Source of the DNA: Symbiodinium kawagutii
Lineage: Eukaryota > Sar > Dinophyceae > Suessiales > Symbiodiniaceae
Length of the DNA: 64,000 nt
Direction of reading: 5' to 3'
NCBI GenBank assembly: GCA_009767595.1
Contig: VSDK01018977.1
Location: 282,739 to 346,738 of the forward strand
Shown here: positions 12,104 to 22,878 of the stretch, in pieces
Position numbering within the stretch: the stretch's first letter is position 1
Layout of the letters: every line of letters begins with the position of its first letter
Position numbers and translations under genes: made by a program
Notes under the pieces: model-generated
What the model was told of the DNA's origin: nothing
The model's database searches: none
What the model saw: the letters and a program-made list of their open reading frames with translations, nothing else

Positions 12104-12225
12104 GCAGTGGGTCAAACCCTCGTACCCCTGGTTCCCCTATCATTAACCATTGTTTTCCCTATGAGAAATTGTCGGTTATTGTTCCCCATGATTGCTTGGT
12201 TAACTGCTTGACCCATAGCCACATA
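12104..12225. mobile_element. family C inverted-repeat element
   Basis: GGCAGTGGGTCAAACCC at the left and TTGACCCATAGCC at the right form the inverted ends. ATG/GCAGTGGG and CCCATAG/CC at the borders are the same GC-AG splice-like arrangement as the copies at 35.8 and 40.9 kb. Confidence 0.8.
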
Positions 12226-12311
12226 GGACAAATTTGTCAATTCACAAGCAGCTGAACCGCGGGTCAAAATGACCATCTCTAGGAATCAAGTAATGAGCCC
12301 GTGTTGCGCAG

Positions 12312-12594
12312 CTCGATGGGGACATTCCCAGCTGCAGCTGCAGAAATGGTGGATGATCCATTCGAATCATATCATCGAGTCACACAGTATTGGGCATTGT
12401 CCTTGATGAGATATCCAATTGTGCCATTCGCCCGGAATATTTTGGCAATTCAGTTATTGACCGGTGCAGCTTATGATTTTGGAACGCCAGTCATGGGGAG
12501 CACCAGGATCCGCAGGATCCACTCGAGCCATGGGCTCGCCAGTAGGTTCCTGCGAGCCAACAGCCGTAGCTTGGGGATGGTACCACAGCCGTAG
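12312..12594 (+). CDS. candidate terminal exon
   Basis: After a GCGCAG acceptor the frame is open for 94 codons (EMVDDPFESYHRVTQYWAL then FARNILAIQLLTG) to TAG. A minus-strand frame across 12471-12683 is open as well. Possible membrane-associated helix; family unknown. Confidence 0.35.
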
Positions 12595-13129
12595 CTGTGA
12601 AGAAAACCTGACGTTGACGTGGAATCTGCATGTCGTTGGCTTGCTCTGTAGCCAAGCTTTTTGAGGTCAGCATGGTTGTTCATTCGTTGAAGATAACAAT
12701 GTCCCTAAGGGTGAAACGCTGGGCTGGTGCAAGAATCCATCAAGAACTCGGGACCAGCAATACACTCTGGTGGTCACCTGGTTGCGTTGGGAAATCCACG
12801 ATGGAAATACTGTAGCTGGTTTTACCAACAATAAATGATAATTTTGAGCATCCAGGGGTCCAGGGCAGTGTACCAGAGTGTAATTTATTGCAGTAACTTG
12901 GTCGATATCGACAGGGGAAAATGCTGAATTTCCTGGTCCATCATCCACCATTAAGTAACCATGAATTCGCCATGAGCCATTTTTTTCAACCAAGACTGCC
13001 TTGAAATTGAATCTCTGTCCATGCCACATCGTTTAGGTCTTGGACGATCACGCATTCACTCACGTCAGCGGCTGCATCTCTAGTAGCAATCTCGAGTCAC
13101 TCTACTCTGTTGGTTGTGCGTTCTTATAG

Positions 13130-13230
13130 ACTGGTTGGTGGTTTTAAACATTTTTCATTTTCCCTAGTATCTATCAACAAATGGTTGGTTGACTAATATT
13201 TTTCAAAGAGGTTGAAACGACTAACCAGTA
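13130..13230. mobile_element. family B inverted-repeat element
   Basis: CTGGTTGGTGGTTTTAAAC at the left, GGTTGAAACGACTAACCAG at the right, conserved interior. One of the best-preserved family B copies. Confidence 0.88.
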
Positions 13231-13660
13231 GAGCATTGTTAGGAAGGCAATCTGCGGCTCGTTAACATTTCCGCTGTTTTTGTTTGGGTCTTGACATTGC
13301 ATGAATGTGTTTGTTCCTGAATTTTCCGATTGAGATCAGCAACACATGAGATCATGAAGCTTCTGTTGATAATTGTGAATCAATGGAATCCGTGGGGCTA
13401 TTGTTGACTATAAGTTTTGCTTCATCACCATCTATATCATCTATTATCATCTATCAATTATTCAAACCATCCACTGGGGCGACTGGCTGACGGGGAGCGA
13501 TTCGGAGCCAGGGGTATCCAGTGTTGGTATCCCCCTTGAAAGGGGGAGCGAGAACAGGAAGACATCATGAACTGAATTTGTAATGAACATTCTGGCACAT
13601 ATCATTTTTAATTACCATTTGCATATAATTACACGACATAATGTGACTATAGTTAAATGG

Positions 13661-13770
13661 GTGTTTCTCAAAATACGGGACCCCCAAATCATCCAATATT
13701 AATCATTCTGAGTCATGAGTAATAAACAATTCATTTTTTGGGTCCCCTATGGCTTGAGAAACACCCAAAT
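13661..13770. mobile_element. family A inverted-repeat element
   Basis: GGGTGTTTCTCAAAATACGGG and GGCTTGAGAAACACCC as inverted ends about 110 bp apart; well conserved. The next candidate exon begins 29 bp downstream. Confidence 0.9.
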
Positions 13771-13798
13771 GGTTTATTCACCTGCAAGTTTTCATCAG

Positions 13799-13919
13799 GC
13801 ACCAGCCGCAGGGATGCACAACTAGCTTCTGTGGCCAAGCTCTAGCTGCACCAGGGCTTACCCAAATGTTGGTTCATGGGGACACGGCTGAGCCTCGCAG
13901 AGGCGGAGTTAACATGTGA
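13799..13919 (+). CDS. candidate terminal exon
   Basis: Follows a TTCATCAG acceptor shortly after the family A copy and reads 39 codons to TGA (CTTSFCGQALAAPGLTQMLV then GDTAEPRRGG). The element would lie in the preceding intron. Not recognised. Confidence 0.42.
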
Positions 13920-14178
13920 CCCATGTATAGCCATGTAACCATTGGTATATGGGCAACCGTGGGTAGACTTATTGGTGTAACCTATGCAGATGATCATGAA
14001 GCAATGGTGGATATCTAGATGTAGATAGTGACGTAATTAGTCCAGATGATGATTAAGCATGTCACTAATGAAGATGAACCCAGACGACGCGTTTATGTGA
14101 TTGGCGGATGAATATACCTGGTACATTAAGTATTGAGCATTCCTCATATGGAACTTACGCAAATTATCAAAAGACCTT

Positions 14179-14740
14179 GACCAGGCCGACCGTGAAACCG
14201 CAGAAATCCGGCAGACACACAGCGTTATTCGCCCCGTTTCGCGTGGGGTAAGCACCCGCACTGCAAGATTTTCTGCTTGTCCATGTTGACATTGTGGTCT
14301 GTGAATCTTCCTGGCTGACTTTTGGTTGATAAGAAACATCAGGAAACCATCAAAATTTGGACCAACATACTGAAGCTCCATGTTAAGATCGTTGTGGTCT
14401 TTCAATCTCTCTGAAATGTCCAAACTTCAACTAGCATACCCATGCTGCATGTTGGAATCATTGTGGGATGTGAACCGTGTTCGGACCATTGACATACTGT
14501 ACTCTCTTCTTGGCGCAACTTGGCCCATGTTTCGTCCAACTTGGGCCTCATTGGTGCTCAACTTGGGGCCATTAGGCTGTGTCCAAATCGGGGTGGTCCA
14601 AACAACATCTACAGGCTGACTGTGAAACTGCAAAATTTACTAGACACATAGCGATACACAGCGTTATTCTCAGAATATCCCGTCTCTCATCTGTGAGGGA
14701 AACGTTATGTCCTTGTTTGTTGCACGTTGAGTTGCAGTTG
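14179..14740. repeat. diverged direct duplication
   Basis: The segment at 14179-14247 (CCGTGAAACCGCAGAAATCC then CACACAGCGTTATTC) recurs about 425 bp later at 14605-14683 (CTGTGAAACTGCAAAATTTAC then CACAGCGTTATTC). Between them a CATGTTG..ATTGTGG motif appears three times. A 128-codon minus-strand frame (14037-14423) overlaps and is probably incidental. Confidence 0.6.
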
Positions 14741-14818
14741 GGAGATGGGTGTGTTCAGTTTAGGCAGTGATGAGTGCCCTCCCGTAACCGGAACATGCAC
14801 CGCGGACAAGCAGCAATC

Positions 14819-15290
14819 CTAGGAACAAGAAACACATTGCGCAAACGCATTTAAATAGAATTTTTTGGTGGCTGGAAGTGTGGGTGAGCTATGCGAGATG
14901 GTGTTTGACATGTTTGGACGCATGGGGCGCGCAAGTCCTGCACAGAGGCTCTCGCCAAGGCTGCCTGGTAAAATTGGTAGACAAGTGAAACGGTTTTTTT
15001 CGATTTGCCAGCAGGCTGCCCGAATTTGTCTTTGTGGGCCGGGAAAACGGGAGGACTCCTGCTTCAAGGGGCTTCTGGTAGCAATGGCCTGGCCGGGCGT
15101 GATCCGATGTTGCAACGCCTCTCTCAACGCAACGCGCCCCACCCAAAAGCGGCAGCACAACGAAACTATGTCGCGCCAGCAGGCCAGTTTCTAGAACCAC
15201 AGCTGCCATGTAGAACATTGCGCTTGGCGCTGCTATTGGCATGCCCGCGGTGTGCCGATGCACGGCTCCTTTGGCCGGTGTATGTTTCAT
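14819..15290. other. GC-rich patch with competing ORFs
   Basis: Plus frame 14865-15194 (109 codons, with GKIGRQVKRFFSICQQ) and minus frames 14889-15290 (133 codons) and 14819-15160 overlap here. Composition differs from the surrounding repeats, so this is probably gene-derived, but neither strand shows clear splice borders or a known domain. Confidence 0.35.
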
Positions 15291-15309
15291 CGTCTATTTT
15301 TGGGGAACG

Positions 15310-15500
15310 TCATGTTATGCCACGATCATTCTGATCTTTTTTGGACATTTTCAGACTTTCGTGGCGGCTTCTGCCCATGCGCCGGGGTGCATCATCCAGT
15401 TCTGTCTTTGAAATCGCTGTCTTTATCTCTTCGTCTCCCAGTTTGTAGGTTTTTCCTGTAAGTTCATTGTGCTTGACTACGGATTTCTTCGCCAGGCATC
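15310..15500 (-). CDS. possible continuation of the 15.5-kb minus exon
   Basis: Minus frame reads HNELTGKTYKLGDEEIKTA, then ELDDAPRRMGRSRHESL, to a TGA near 15310. It lies one frame off the exon at 15521-15792. A 7-bp tandem repeat (TTGGCTC) lies between, so slippage or an intron could explain the change of frame. Confidence 0.4.
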
Positions 15501-15520
15501 CAAAGAATCGGATTTGATCA

Positions 15521-15792
15521 TCAAAAAACGAGAAAAACAAGAGCCAAGAGCCAAGAACCAAGCAATTTAAGTTCGGCCCCGGGGGTAGCTGCTGGTTTTT
15601 CCCAATGACCTCCCACATTTACTTGCACTCGTTCTCCCTCGATTGGGGGATCATGCTTGATGGATTCCGATTGAAATGTTTTGAAATAGCCGCCGCGGTG
15701 AGTGCGCAGAAGTGACACCTTGAATTGTTGCGTTTGTCCTTCAAATGGTGACGTTGTTGGTGCATCATGAAACCGCACCCCTTGGTGGTTTC
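15521..15792 (-). CDS. candidate long exon, minus strand
   Basis: A pyrimidine-rich ACTTTTGCAG acceptor is followed by 89 open codons to TGA, with KVSLLRTHRGGYFKTFQSES and PPIEGERVQVNVGGHWEKP. The last 15 residues derive from the TTGGCTC repeat and are probably out of the true frame. Protein unknown. Confidence 0.48.
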
Positions 15793-16309
15793 CTGCAAAA
15801 GTACCAAGTCTTCATGTTTTGTTACCGAAATGGATTGTAGTTGTCATTGTATGATTCAAAATGATCCATCAGCAATTTCCAACGGTTGTTTTTTAGGATT
15901 TTTCCTAAATATTGGGGATGTTGGGTGATGAACAAAGATATTTGTCATAGGGTTTGTTCAGCCACTAGCAACGTTAACCATATGCAGTTGATGACCATGG
16001 TTAGCGATCACAAATCAATTAGTTGTTCACCATTAATTGACCAATAGTAAGCCCCTTAGTTGCCCTTAACAATCACCATGAGGTCGACGATTAAAATCAC
16101 AATTTGTTAGTCATCAATTACGTGAATTTATGCCGCCCTTGGCTACATTGATTTTATTTGTGGGCCAACAGCCTCCTCAAATTTTGCCTCCTTCAAGTCC
16201 TTTTGGAATAAGGATCGAATATGAATTCTTGGGACTGAAAAATTAAAGACATTTCCCTTCAAACCCATCGAGTCATGTTATGTAGAAGGCAACCAATAAA
16301 TAACAATTA

Positions 16310-16850
16310 AATAGCCATTAGTTAACCATCGGCTTTACCATTAGGTAACCATTAGGTGTACCATTTGGTAGCAAGCAGGATCATCATTAGCTTCTGACTG
16401 GGTTAGCCATTAGGTAACCATTGGTTAACCATTAGGTTAACCGTTGCGCGAACCATTAGTGAATTGTTTGGTAGCCAGTAGCCAACCATTAGTTAGCCAT
16501 TAAGTAGGTCAATCGTTACACGAATAGTTAATTGTTTGGTAGCCATCAGTTAACCATTAGGTCATTATAAGGTTTCACCATTATGTAGCCAGTGGACAAC
16601 CTTTAGGGATTCCAGGAGATGACCATCAGTGAACTGTTAGTTCATCTGTTAGTTCATCGTCCACCACGTTCAAACCACTAGTACCTACCCATCAACAACT
16701 AATATAAACCCATTAGTAAACATGGGTTAGTTAATCATAGCCATCAGTTATGACCATTAGTCAACCATGTTTAGGAGTTGATCACTAGTTAACCATTAGT
16801 TAACCATTAGTTAGCCATTAGTTGATCATACCCATTAGTCAGCCATGGCC
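16310..16850. repeat. degenerate AACCATTAGTT tracts
   Basis: Tens of imperfect TTAACCATTAGTTAGCCATT-type units covering most of this interval. Similar but looser tracts (ATGGTTAGTGATGG) run at 17030-17250. No gene seen. Confidence 0.8.
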
Positions 16851-16915
16851 ACAACCCCCCAGGCAGTAACCACTCATGACAAACTAGCGGCCAGGCGAGA
16901 TGATTCCATGGGCAG

Positions 16916-16980
16916 ATCCTGGAAGGTGCGGTGAAGAAGGGCCGGGCCACGTCAGACGGATGGAGGATGGTCGGTTCACG
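16916..16980 (+). CDS. candidate internal exon
   Basis: Between ATGGGCAG and a GTGAGT donor: 21 codons, LEGAVKKGRATSDGWRMVGS, third positions about 71 percent G or C. Short but with both borders good. Unknown protein. Confidence 0.4.
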
Positions 16981-17469
16981 GTGAGTCGTGGTGGTTGATG
17001 ATGTTGCATGATGGTTAGTGATGAGTAAGGGATGATTCATGGTTCATGATGATTATAATGCTGGTTCAGGATAGTCAATGATGATTAATGCTGGTTAAGG
17101 ATGGTTCATAATGGTTCATGATGGTTTTTGATGGTTCATGATGGTTTTTGATGGTTATTGATGGTTAGTGATGGCTGATGATGGTTATTGATGGTTAGTG
17201 ATTTCTAATGATGGTTAATGATGGTGAATGATGGATACTTGTTAATTAAGTTGGGCAATTGATGGTTAATGGTGTTAGGGATGGTCAATGGTGAGATGGG
17301 TCAATGTACCACTGCTAATACAGTGCCTTTTGGGTGAAGTCTAATGATGGTGGCAAAAACTGCGATTGGAGAAGCAGCAGCAAGAGGGACATTTCATGGT
17401 TTATCATAGTTGGTATGCTGACATTTTCATCATGGGTCAGACCGCTACAGAAAGATTACAAACCATCGA

Positions 17470-17580
17470 CCTTCTGGTAAACGAACTTGGCAATGGAAAA
17501 TTGATCCTTTTTGTAAGGAAAACCCTGGGACCATTAATGGTGGAGTTTCCATTGCCATGTGAGTTCACCCGAGAGTACTG
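17470..17580. mobile_element. family E inverted-repeat element
   Basis: CTGGTAAACGAACTTGGCAATGG at one side (first 20 bases used for the match) mirrors CCATTGCCATGTGAGTTCACC at the other. A related copy is at 22768-22878. Confidence 0.6.
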
Positions 17581-17997
17581 GAATGCACCATGAGCATGAA
17601 CAGCTAAGTGGTAGTTCATGCCATCGGACTGATCAAGGCGGTTAAGCTGGCCAAACCTTGGAAAATGCACAACTCCAGGACAAATGACGATCACATTTTT
17701 GCAATCATTGGTTTTCTGCCAAGTTATTATGGGCAACTGGTATCAGAAATCAACCATTCTCAGTGCAACACTGGCAAGAACACTCATGATTAGTGATGTG
17801 GTTTTTGATTGATTGTTACATTGGGACTCTTGAACCTTGTTTCGTCTACTTGTCGACCAACATATATATATATATACATATGTTGTGTGGCGGCAGTGGT
17901 GGTAGTTTTTTCAATCACCAACCTGTTCTGTAACCTGTTTTCATAACAAGTTGTCTCCATAAAATCTAAGATGCGCACATGGTGCTTACGTCCTCAG

Positions 17998-18170
17998 ACC
18001 ACATGGACATAGAATGGAGCACCCTTGGCGGTACCTTGAACCAGAACCACAGTCTGTCCCGTGTGCTGATCATCCCATTGTGCAGTTGCACCGGTCACGC
18101 CGGCACGTGGCTTCCAGTTTGGCATCTAGGAACTCAACAAACGACGTTTGATGTTTGTGTTCAGGGATAA
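17998..18170 (+). CDS. candidate exon
   Basis: After GTCCTCAG, open for 57 codons to TAA (EWSTLGGTLNQNHSLSRVLI then CSCTGHAGTWLPVWHLG). An in-frame ATG lies upstream at 17979. It overlaps the next candidate by 6 bases, so at most one of the two ends is correct. Confidence 0.37.
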
Positions 18171-18449
18171 GGTCCCTAGTTTTTGGAGCTACAGTCAGCA
18201 TGACAGAGCTGTACAGACATTGCTTGGTCAAAATGCGATCCATTGGCATACCAATTCATGGAGGCATCCACAGTTGGTAGATGGTGAAACCCCGTTGAAG
18301 CTTTGGAATGTGGGGTACCTGTGGCTCAACACACCTGCTTCCAGGCTGGAACGAGCTTGTCGCATCTTTGCATTATCTAAACCCCTTTGGTATCCTGTAG
18401 TGGCTTCCGAAAAACAGCGAAAAACAGCCCGGTGTGCCATTCCCAGTTC
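18165..18449 (+). CDS. candidate internal exon, 94 codons
   Basis: Starts after TGTTCAG and ends at a GTAAGT donor. The frame stays open for 94 codons and stops only inside the donor (TAA of GTAAGT), which is what a real exon end often looks like. Contains ASRLERACRIFALSKPLWYP. No family recognised. Confidence 0.45.
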
Positions 18450-18621
18450 GTAAGTGATATTGGTGAACCATGGTTAAGCTACCTCATAGATCCTTGTAGG
18501 GTTTTTAACTTAACCATGGTTCTATGCCAGGGACCCCCAGCTGCACATCCAGTAGCTGTAGTGATTGCTACTTCGGGCTGACTATCGCTGTCACTCCCCA
18601 CCCCTTGCGGGGGCTGCCGCC

Positions 18622-18744
18622 ATGGCACCCCTGCCGACGGTTCGGGAGTCGAGAGAATTCTCGAGTGAGGCGCAGGGGGAGGTCCTCCCACAGCTGACTG
18701 TTCAACTCGGAAAATTTGGAACTGGGACTGGTGGATTTGTGGGG
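18622..18744 (+). CDS. candidate exon with ATG
   Basis: ATG in a GC-rich patch, 41 codons (APLPTVRESREFSSEAQGEV), ending in phase 0 at a GTAAAA donor. Could be a first exon. Weak support. Confidence 0.3.
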
Positions 18745-18955
18745 GTAAAATCAGGGTTACAACCATTGATATTGGTTAATGATAGGGGAGAATAAGGAAC
18801 AGTACTGCTGATTCTACGAAGCAAATTGTTATTTTGGAAGAGAAAAGAACTGTTAATACATGGGATTGTCTATCAATGGTGGTGCCGTACCTACTAACCA
18901 TTCAAGTTTATAGTTTGTAACTATTATTAGGAAACCATCAGTTTTTGGGGTGCAC

Positions 18956-19152
18956 CTCGGCTGTGGACAAACCCAAATGACTCTAGCTTCAATATTGGCT
19001 TGCGATCCACCATTCTGGATAGGGAGGTCAGCAATACGGATCTCTCGTTCATGAGGATTTCCATATAAGGACTTGCCACATATTAGCACATACTTTTCAT
19101 CGTACATCAATCTGCAGGTTTCCACTTTCAAATTGTTGAGCTGTTGTTCCAC
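18956..19152 (-). CDS. candidate internal exon, minus strand
   Basis: After an ACTTAG acceptor, 65 codons on the minus strand to a GTGCAC donor: VEQQLNNLKVETCRLMYDEK, then YGNPHEREIRIADLPIQNGG. The N-terminal part is coiled-coil-like. The frame continues open to 18853. It shares its reading frame with the minus patch at 19237-19386, with only TAG codons between. Function unknown. Confidence 0.5.
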
Positions 19153-19236
19153 CTAAGTCAGGGCCTCCCGCGATTGGGTTGACGTGTGAGCTGTAGAACG
19201 AGGGGCCCGCAGTTCGCTAAGTTGGTCTTGGGGTAA

Positions 19237-19386
19237 CTATTCTTTCTTGTAGATAGCTCTCGCCCGGAGCTCCATATGGTTTAGCACAACAGTGGTTGGT
19301 TTCCCACTCAAGAACCGTTGTGATTTTGTGGCGCCGTTGGCACATGGGCGCCACACGAAGAACCTTGTGGTTACGCCAGTGTTCTT
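19237..19386 (-). CDS. candidate exon, minus strand
   Basis: 49 codons after a TGATAG acceptor on the minus strand: RFFVWRPCANGATKSQRFLS then TTVVLNHMELRARAIYKKE, ending at TAG. Same frame as the exon at 18956-19152. Probably the same gene or gene remnant. Confidence 0.4.
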   Translation of the reverse strand, partial: KNTGVTTRFFVWRPCANGATKSQRFLSGKPTTVVLNHMELRARAIYKKE

Positions 19387-19444
19387 CTATCAGTTGCTGA
19401 CAGTTTCACCAAGTTGATCCTTCAGAATGGATACAACTTAACGC

Positions 19445-19680
19445 CTCAACTGGCTGGCGGTCGCGAGGGAGCGAGGCCAGGAGCCAGGGATATCCGAGTC
19501 TCCCTATATGATGGTTTCTCAAAATAGGGGTACCCCCAAAGCATCCCTTTTAAACCCTTTTTAGTAAGAAATCAATCATTTTTTGTGGTTCCTTATTTTG
19601 AGAAACTGCCATATAGCCCTTTGAAGGGGGAGCGATTTGGAGCCACCAGGAGGGTTCCGACCAAGTGCCAATGGTAGTCA
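19445..19680. repeat. family F repeat interrupted by family A element
   Basis: Family F text (GGAGCGAGGCCAGGAGCC, later GGGAGCGATTTGGAGCC and GGTTCCGACCAAGTGCC) is split by a family A copy at 19509-19612 with ends ATGGTTTCTCAAAATAGGGG and TTTTGAGAAACTGCCAT. TATA flanks both sides, a likely target duplication. The uninterrupted relative near 13540 shows the empty site. Confidence 0.65.
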
Positions 19681-20142
19681 AGAATTCAATTTTTTAAAAA
19701 GCTTTGATGTTCTGCTGATGATTTGGGACCCATAGTCATCAAAACAGTGGGATGATCCATACTCAGTCTCTGATACACAATGTGTATGATTTGGGAAGAT
19801 CCATAGTCATAAACCATGATGGTACATGGTGAATTCTTGTGGACCTGGCTCCTTGAATCGGTGATGTCCTCCATCGAATACTGACGAAACACTGAGATTC
19901 AGAGCTGGGAATAGAGAGGAGAGATCTCTCTAGATGGATAATATCAACCATCATTATTAACCATCATTATTAGCCAGCATTATTCGCCATCTCAACAGAC
20001 CCTCCCCTCATAGATGCAAAATCACAAGCTATTCTTCAACTGGTGCGACTGATCTCAGCTGGACCCAGGGAGCAACTGAGAGGGATATTTGCAACGGCAG
20101 TGTGGGAGTCATCAGTAGCTGGATCTACCATTACCCAGGAAC

Positions 20143-20203
20143 CAGTCAACCAACCAACCAGCCAACCAACCAGCCAACCAACCAACCAACTAACCAACCA
20201 GCT
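20143..20203. repeat. CCAA/CCAG microsatellite
   Basis: Run of AACCAACCAGCCAACC units; the reading frame over it is threonine/glutamine/proline-rich only because of the repeat. Confidence 0.9.
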
Positions 20204-20500
20204 AGCTCTTGATCAACAGCTGTTGTGAAGCCCAGTTTCAGAGCGAATTGAAAAAAAGAAGAAAAAACAAACTGCTTTGATCAGCGTTTTTTGACAGCGA
20301 GCTCGTAAGTGGCATCTGCGGTTTATAGTTTTCGCGAGTTCGTAACGCTACTGGAAAAGAAAAGTAGACCACGTGATTCCACCATTACTCTGGTAGCTTC
20401 TTGAGAAAATCTGCGAACGAAAAGGGGGTCACCTTTGAATCACGTGCGGATTGCGCCTGTCATTTTGTGGTCCCAAACTTTGAACCAGAACTTACGTCAG

Positions 20501-20630
20501 CAACAGCTGGTGCTCACAGCGATGCCGCCACGTTGCGTGCGCCCTAACGCGCAGGTCTCCACAACCACTGCTGCCCTGAACGAACTGTTTGAGGGCATTG
20601 TCTTGTGGCCTCGAGGTGTGTTAGACGTTG
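20501..20630 (+). CDS. candidate internal exon
   Basis: CTTACGTCAG acceptor, then 43 codons in phase 0 with ATG at 20522 and STTTAALNELFEGIVLWPRG, ending at a GTGAGT donor. An AG at 20553 is an alternative start. Unknown protein. Confidence 0.43.
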
Positions 20631-20647
20631 GTGAGTTGGGACAGGGT

Positions 20648-20739
20648 GGTGAGTTGCTTCATGGTTGGTTAGTAAGCTTCAACAAGGATAGCAGGTGAGT
20701 TGCTTCATGGTTGGTTAGTAAGCTTCAATAAGGATAGCC
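20648..20739. repeat. 46-bp tandem duplication
   Basis: Two near-identical head-to-tail copies beginning GGTGAGTTGCTTCATGG, differing mainly by one C/T change. Confidence 0.95.
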
Positions 20740-20929
20740 TCACCTACCAATTCTGACCAACCACCAACGATCAAAAATAGGGATATGCCAAGGCATCTCC
20801 CCGTCATTGACCAAGTACAAGTGGTTAGTTTGGTTATGGTTGGGCAGTTGGTTGGTGAGTTGATACTGGATCATGACCAACAAGAAAACAATGCTTTGCT
20901 TCGAGTGATATTCCCCACGGCTTCTTGCA

Positions 20930-21420
20930 CTGTTTCTGAGTTATTTGCTGACATTCTTTCTGGGATTGTATTTGGCATGTCTTCTGATATTTTTTGTGGC
21001 AATTTGTCTGACTTGTATTCCGGCATTCTATCTGGCACACATTCTGCCATTCCTTCTGGCATAATTGTATTCTGACATTCTATTTGGCATATCCTTTGAC
21101 ATTCTCTCTGAGATTCTATTTGGCGTATCTTCTAACCTTATTTCTGAAAGTCTATATGGCATATCTTCTGATCTTCTTTCTGGTACTCCTGGTAGTTTAT
21201 CTAACATTGTATTTAGCAATGACTTTCGCATTCTTTCTTGCATTCTTTTCTTCAAATATTTGGTATTCTCTTTGGTATTTCCCAATAGTCATTTGGTATT
21301 TTTCCTGCCATTTTTGTTGCTGGCATTCTATCTTGCATGTGAATCTCATTCTTCTGACATTTGTTTGTAACATTCTTTCTGGCTTTCTATGGGCTGGAAG
21401 ATTTATGTAGAACGTTTTCT
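20930..21420. repeat. degenerate tandem array open on both strands
   Basis: Imperfect units of TTCTGACATTCTATTTGGCA type with a 36-bp (12-codon) period in the best part. Open frames on both strands repeat as ILFGISFDILSE (plus) and related strings (minus). Judged a satellite, not a gene. Confidence 0.75.
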
Positions 21421-21431
21421 CGATTCTATAT

Positions 21432-21806
21432 TCATTCCTCTTCTTTCCATACCGATTCTGACATGCCTGCAACGGCAAGGATAGCGCATTGACAGGGCTG
21501 ACAAGTGTTGCTGATGTAGTACCTGACATACTTCCAGAATTTTGACGATGAAGCGTCGAAATTCCTTTCACAACTTCTCTTCACCAACCAGCCAACGTGT
21601 TCTCCATGGCTGAGAAATTGCAGAGGTGGTCCTTCTGAGTTGTTCCAGACATTCTTGGAATTGGATGTACCAACAATTGATGGATTATTGATGATGATTG
21701 ATGGTCGTGATGCATGGTCATCAATTGCATGTGCCAACAATCTCGAGGTTTGCTTTATCCAAGTGAACATCACGAAGGCCTTCAAACCAGTTGGACCATC
21801 TGACAT
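21432..21806 (-). CDS. uncertain minus-strand ORF
   Basis: 124-codon minus frame (DGPTGLKAFVMFTWIKQTSR near the start) over a non-repetitive patch. The plus strand has a 62-codon frame over part of it. No domain, no codon bias. Listed as a possible gene fragment only. Confidence 0.25.
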   Translation of the reverse strand: MSDGPTGLKAFVMFTWIKQTSRLLAHAIDDHASRPSIIINNPSIVGTSNSKNVWNNSEGPPLQFLSHGEHVGWLVKRSCERNFDASSSKFWKYVRYYISNTCQPCQCAILAVAGMSESVWKEEE

Positions 21807-22214
21807 GCCCCCGACTGCAAAGCCGTAAGCGTTTGCAACTGTAACAGTTGGGTGCCCCAGAATTTTCCAGAGGCATGTGCCGTGATCATGAAACTGCTGG
21901 TAAGCGGTACTGGCAATTAGTGAATGATAAGCCTAGACTTGTGTGATGGATTCTTATGCATGATTCTAGCCTAGTTATAATCTGATAGTTATAAGCACTT
22001 GGTCGCAAACCAAAGAACCATCGATATGGCTAGAAGTGGTATCATAAGTGACCAGATGTGACCAATCACCACTTTGTTACTGACCGTGATTCTTTGTTCT
22101 TGGCTGGGTGGATTACAGTTACTACCTTAGTTTCTTAGGTTTTTTGGGATATGATTGATTTACCATATAGCCACTAGAACTTAGACTTTTAGCAAGGGAT
22201 CTATAAGCCACCAG

Positions 22215-22400
22215 GTTGGTACTCCCTTAAATGAACCACTGGCTATGCGCGGGAAGGATGCTGTCGCGAACGCCACAGGAACAGGTTGCTGTCGGAGCTG
22301 TCTCAAACGCCTGGGCGGCATTCCGTTGCGTTTCCAGGACCCAGACAAGGCCAGGAGGGAGGGTGGGATTGGAGACAACTACTATGACGAGCTAAGATGA
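22215..22400 (+). CDS. candidate terminal exon
   Basis: After a CCACCAG acceptor, phase 0, 61 codons to TGA: KDAVANATGTGCCRSCLKRL, then PLRFQDPDKARREGG and a DNYYDELR tail. Third positions about 67 percent G or C. A CC..C cluster is present. Family unknown. Confidence 0.5.
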   Translation, partial: VGTPLNEPLAMRGKDAVANATGTGCCRSCLKRLGGIPLRFQDPDKARREGGIGDNYYDELR

Positions 22401-22412
22401 AATACAATCAAA

Positions 22413-22505
22413 AACTGGTTGGTGTTCTCAAACATTTTCTATTTTCGCTATTAATTTTCAACAAACGGCTGGTTGACTAATAGATGAAAACAACAACTAG
22501 AAAGC
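22413..22505. mobile_element. family B inverted-repeat element
   Basis: AACTGGTTGGTGTTCTCAAAC left end and conserved GGCTGGTTGACTAATA interior; the right end is diverged. It starts 13 bp after the exon above. Confidence 0.65.
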
Positions 22506-22767
22506 ACTGAAATTAGCTAATTTTAATTAGCTTTGTTTTTGTGAGAAGTGATTTTTGAGACAACCGCTTTAATCAACAACTATAATCAAAAACACTTATC
22601 ACAAACTATTGTCAACTGTCAAATCTGATGATAAACTATTGTTTGCTTCAACAATTGTCAACTATGATTATTGTCAACTATTGTCAACTATCAAATCTCA
22701 TGATAGACTATTGTTTGCATCAACAATTGTCAACTACAATCATTGTCAACTATTGTCAACTATTACC

Positions 22768-22878
22768 CTCTGGTAAAATAACCCGGCAATGGAAAATCAC
22801 CAAATTTTATACGGAAATCCTTGGAAACCATGTATCAACGGTGGATTTTCCATTGCTATGTTAGTTTACCAGAGGGTG
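22768..22878. mobile_element. family E inverted-repeat element
   Basis: CCCTCTGGTAAAATAACCC and GTTAGTTTACCAGAGGG are inverted ends. The core carries GGCAATGGAAAATC mirrored by GATTTTCCATTGC. Clean 110-bp palindromic element; a CAACTATTGT repeat tract lies just upstream. Confidence 0.8.

Noticed and set aside
12667..13029. 120-codon minus ORF
   Set aside because: Half of it is the palindrome GCAATACACTCTGG...CCAGAGTGTAATTTATTGC region (12760-12895), so the frame crosses element DNA and has no borders.
16310..16850. Telomere-like tracts
   Set aside because: AACCATTAG units are degenerate and do not match TTTAGGG or TTAGGG repeats.
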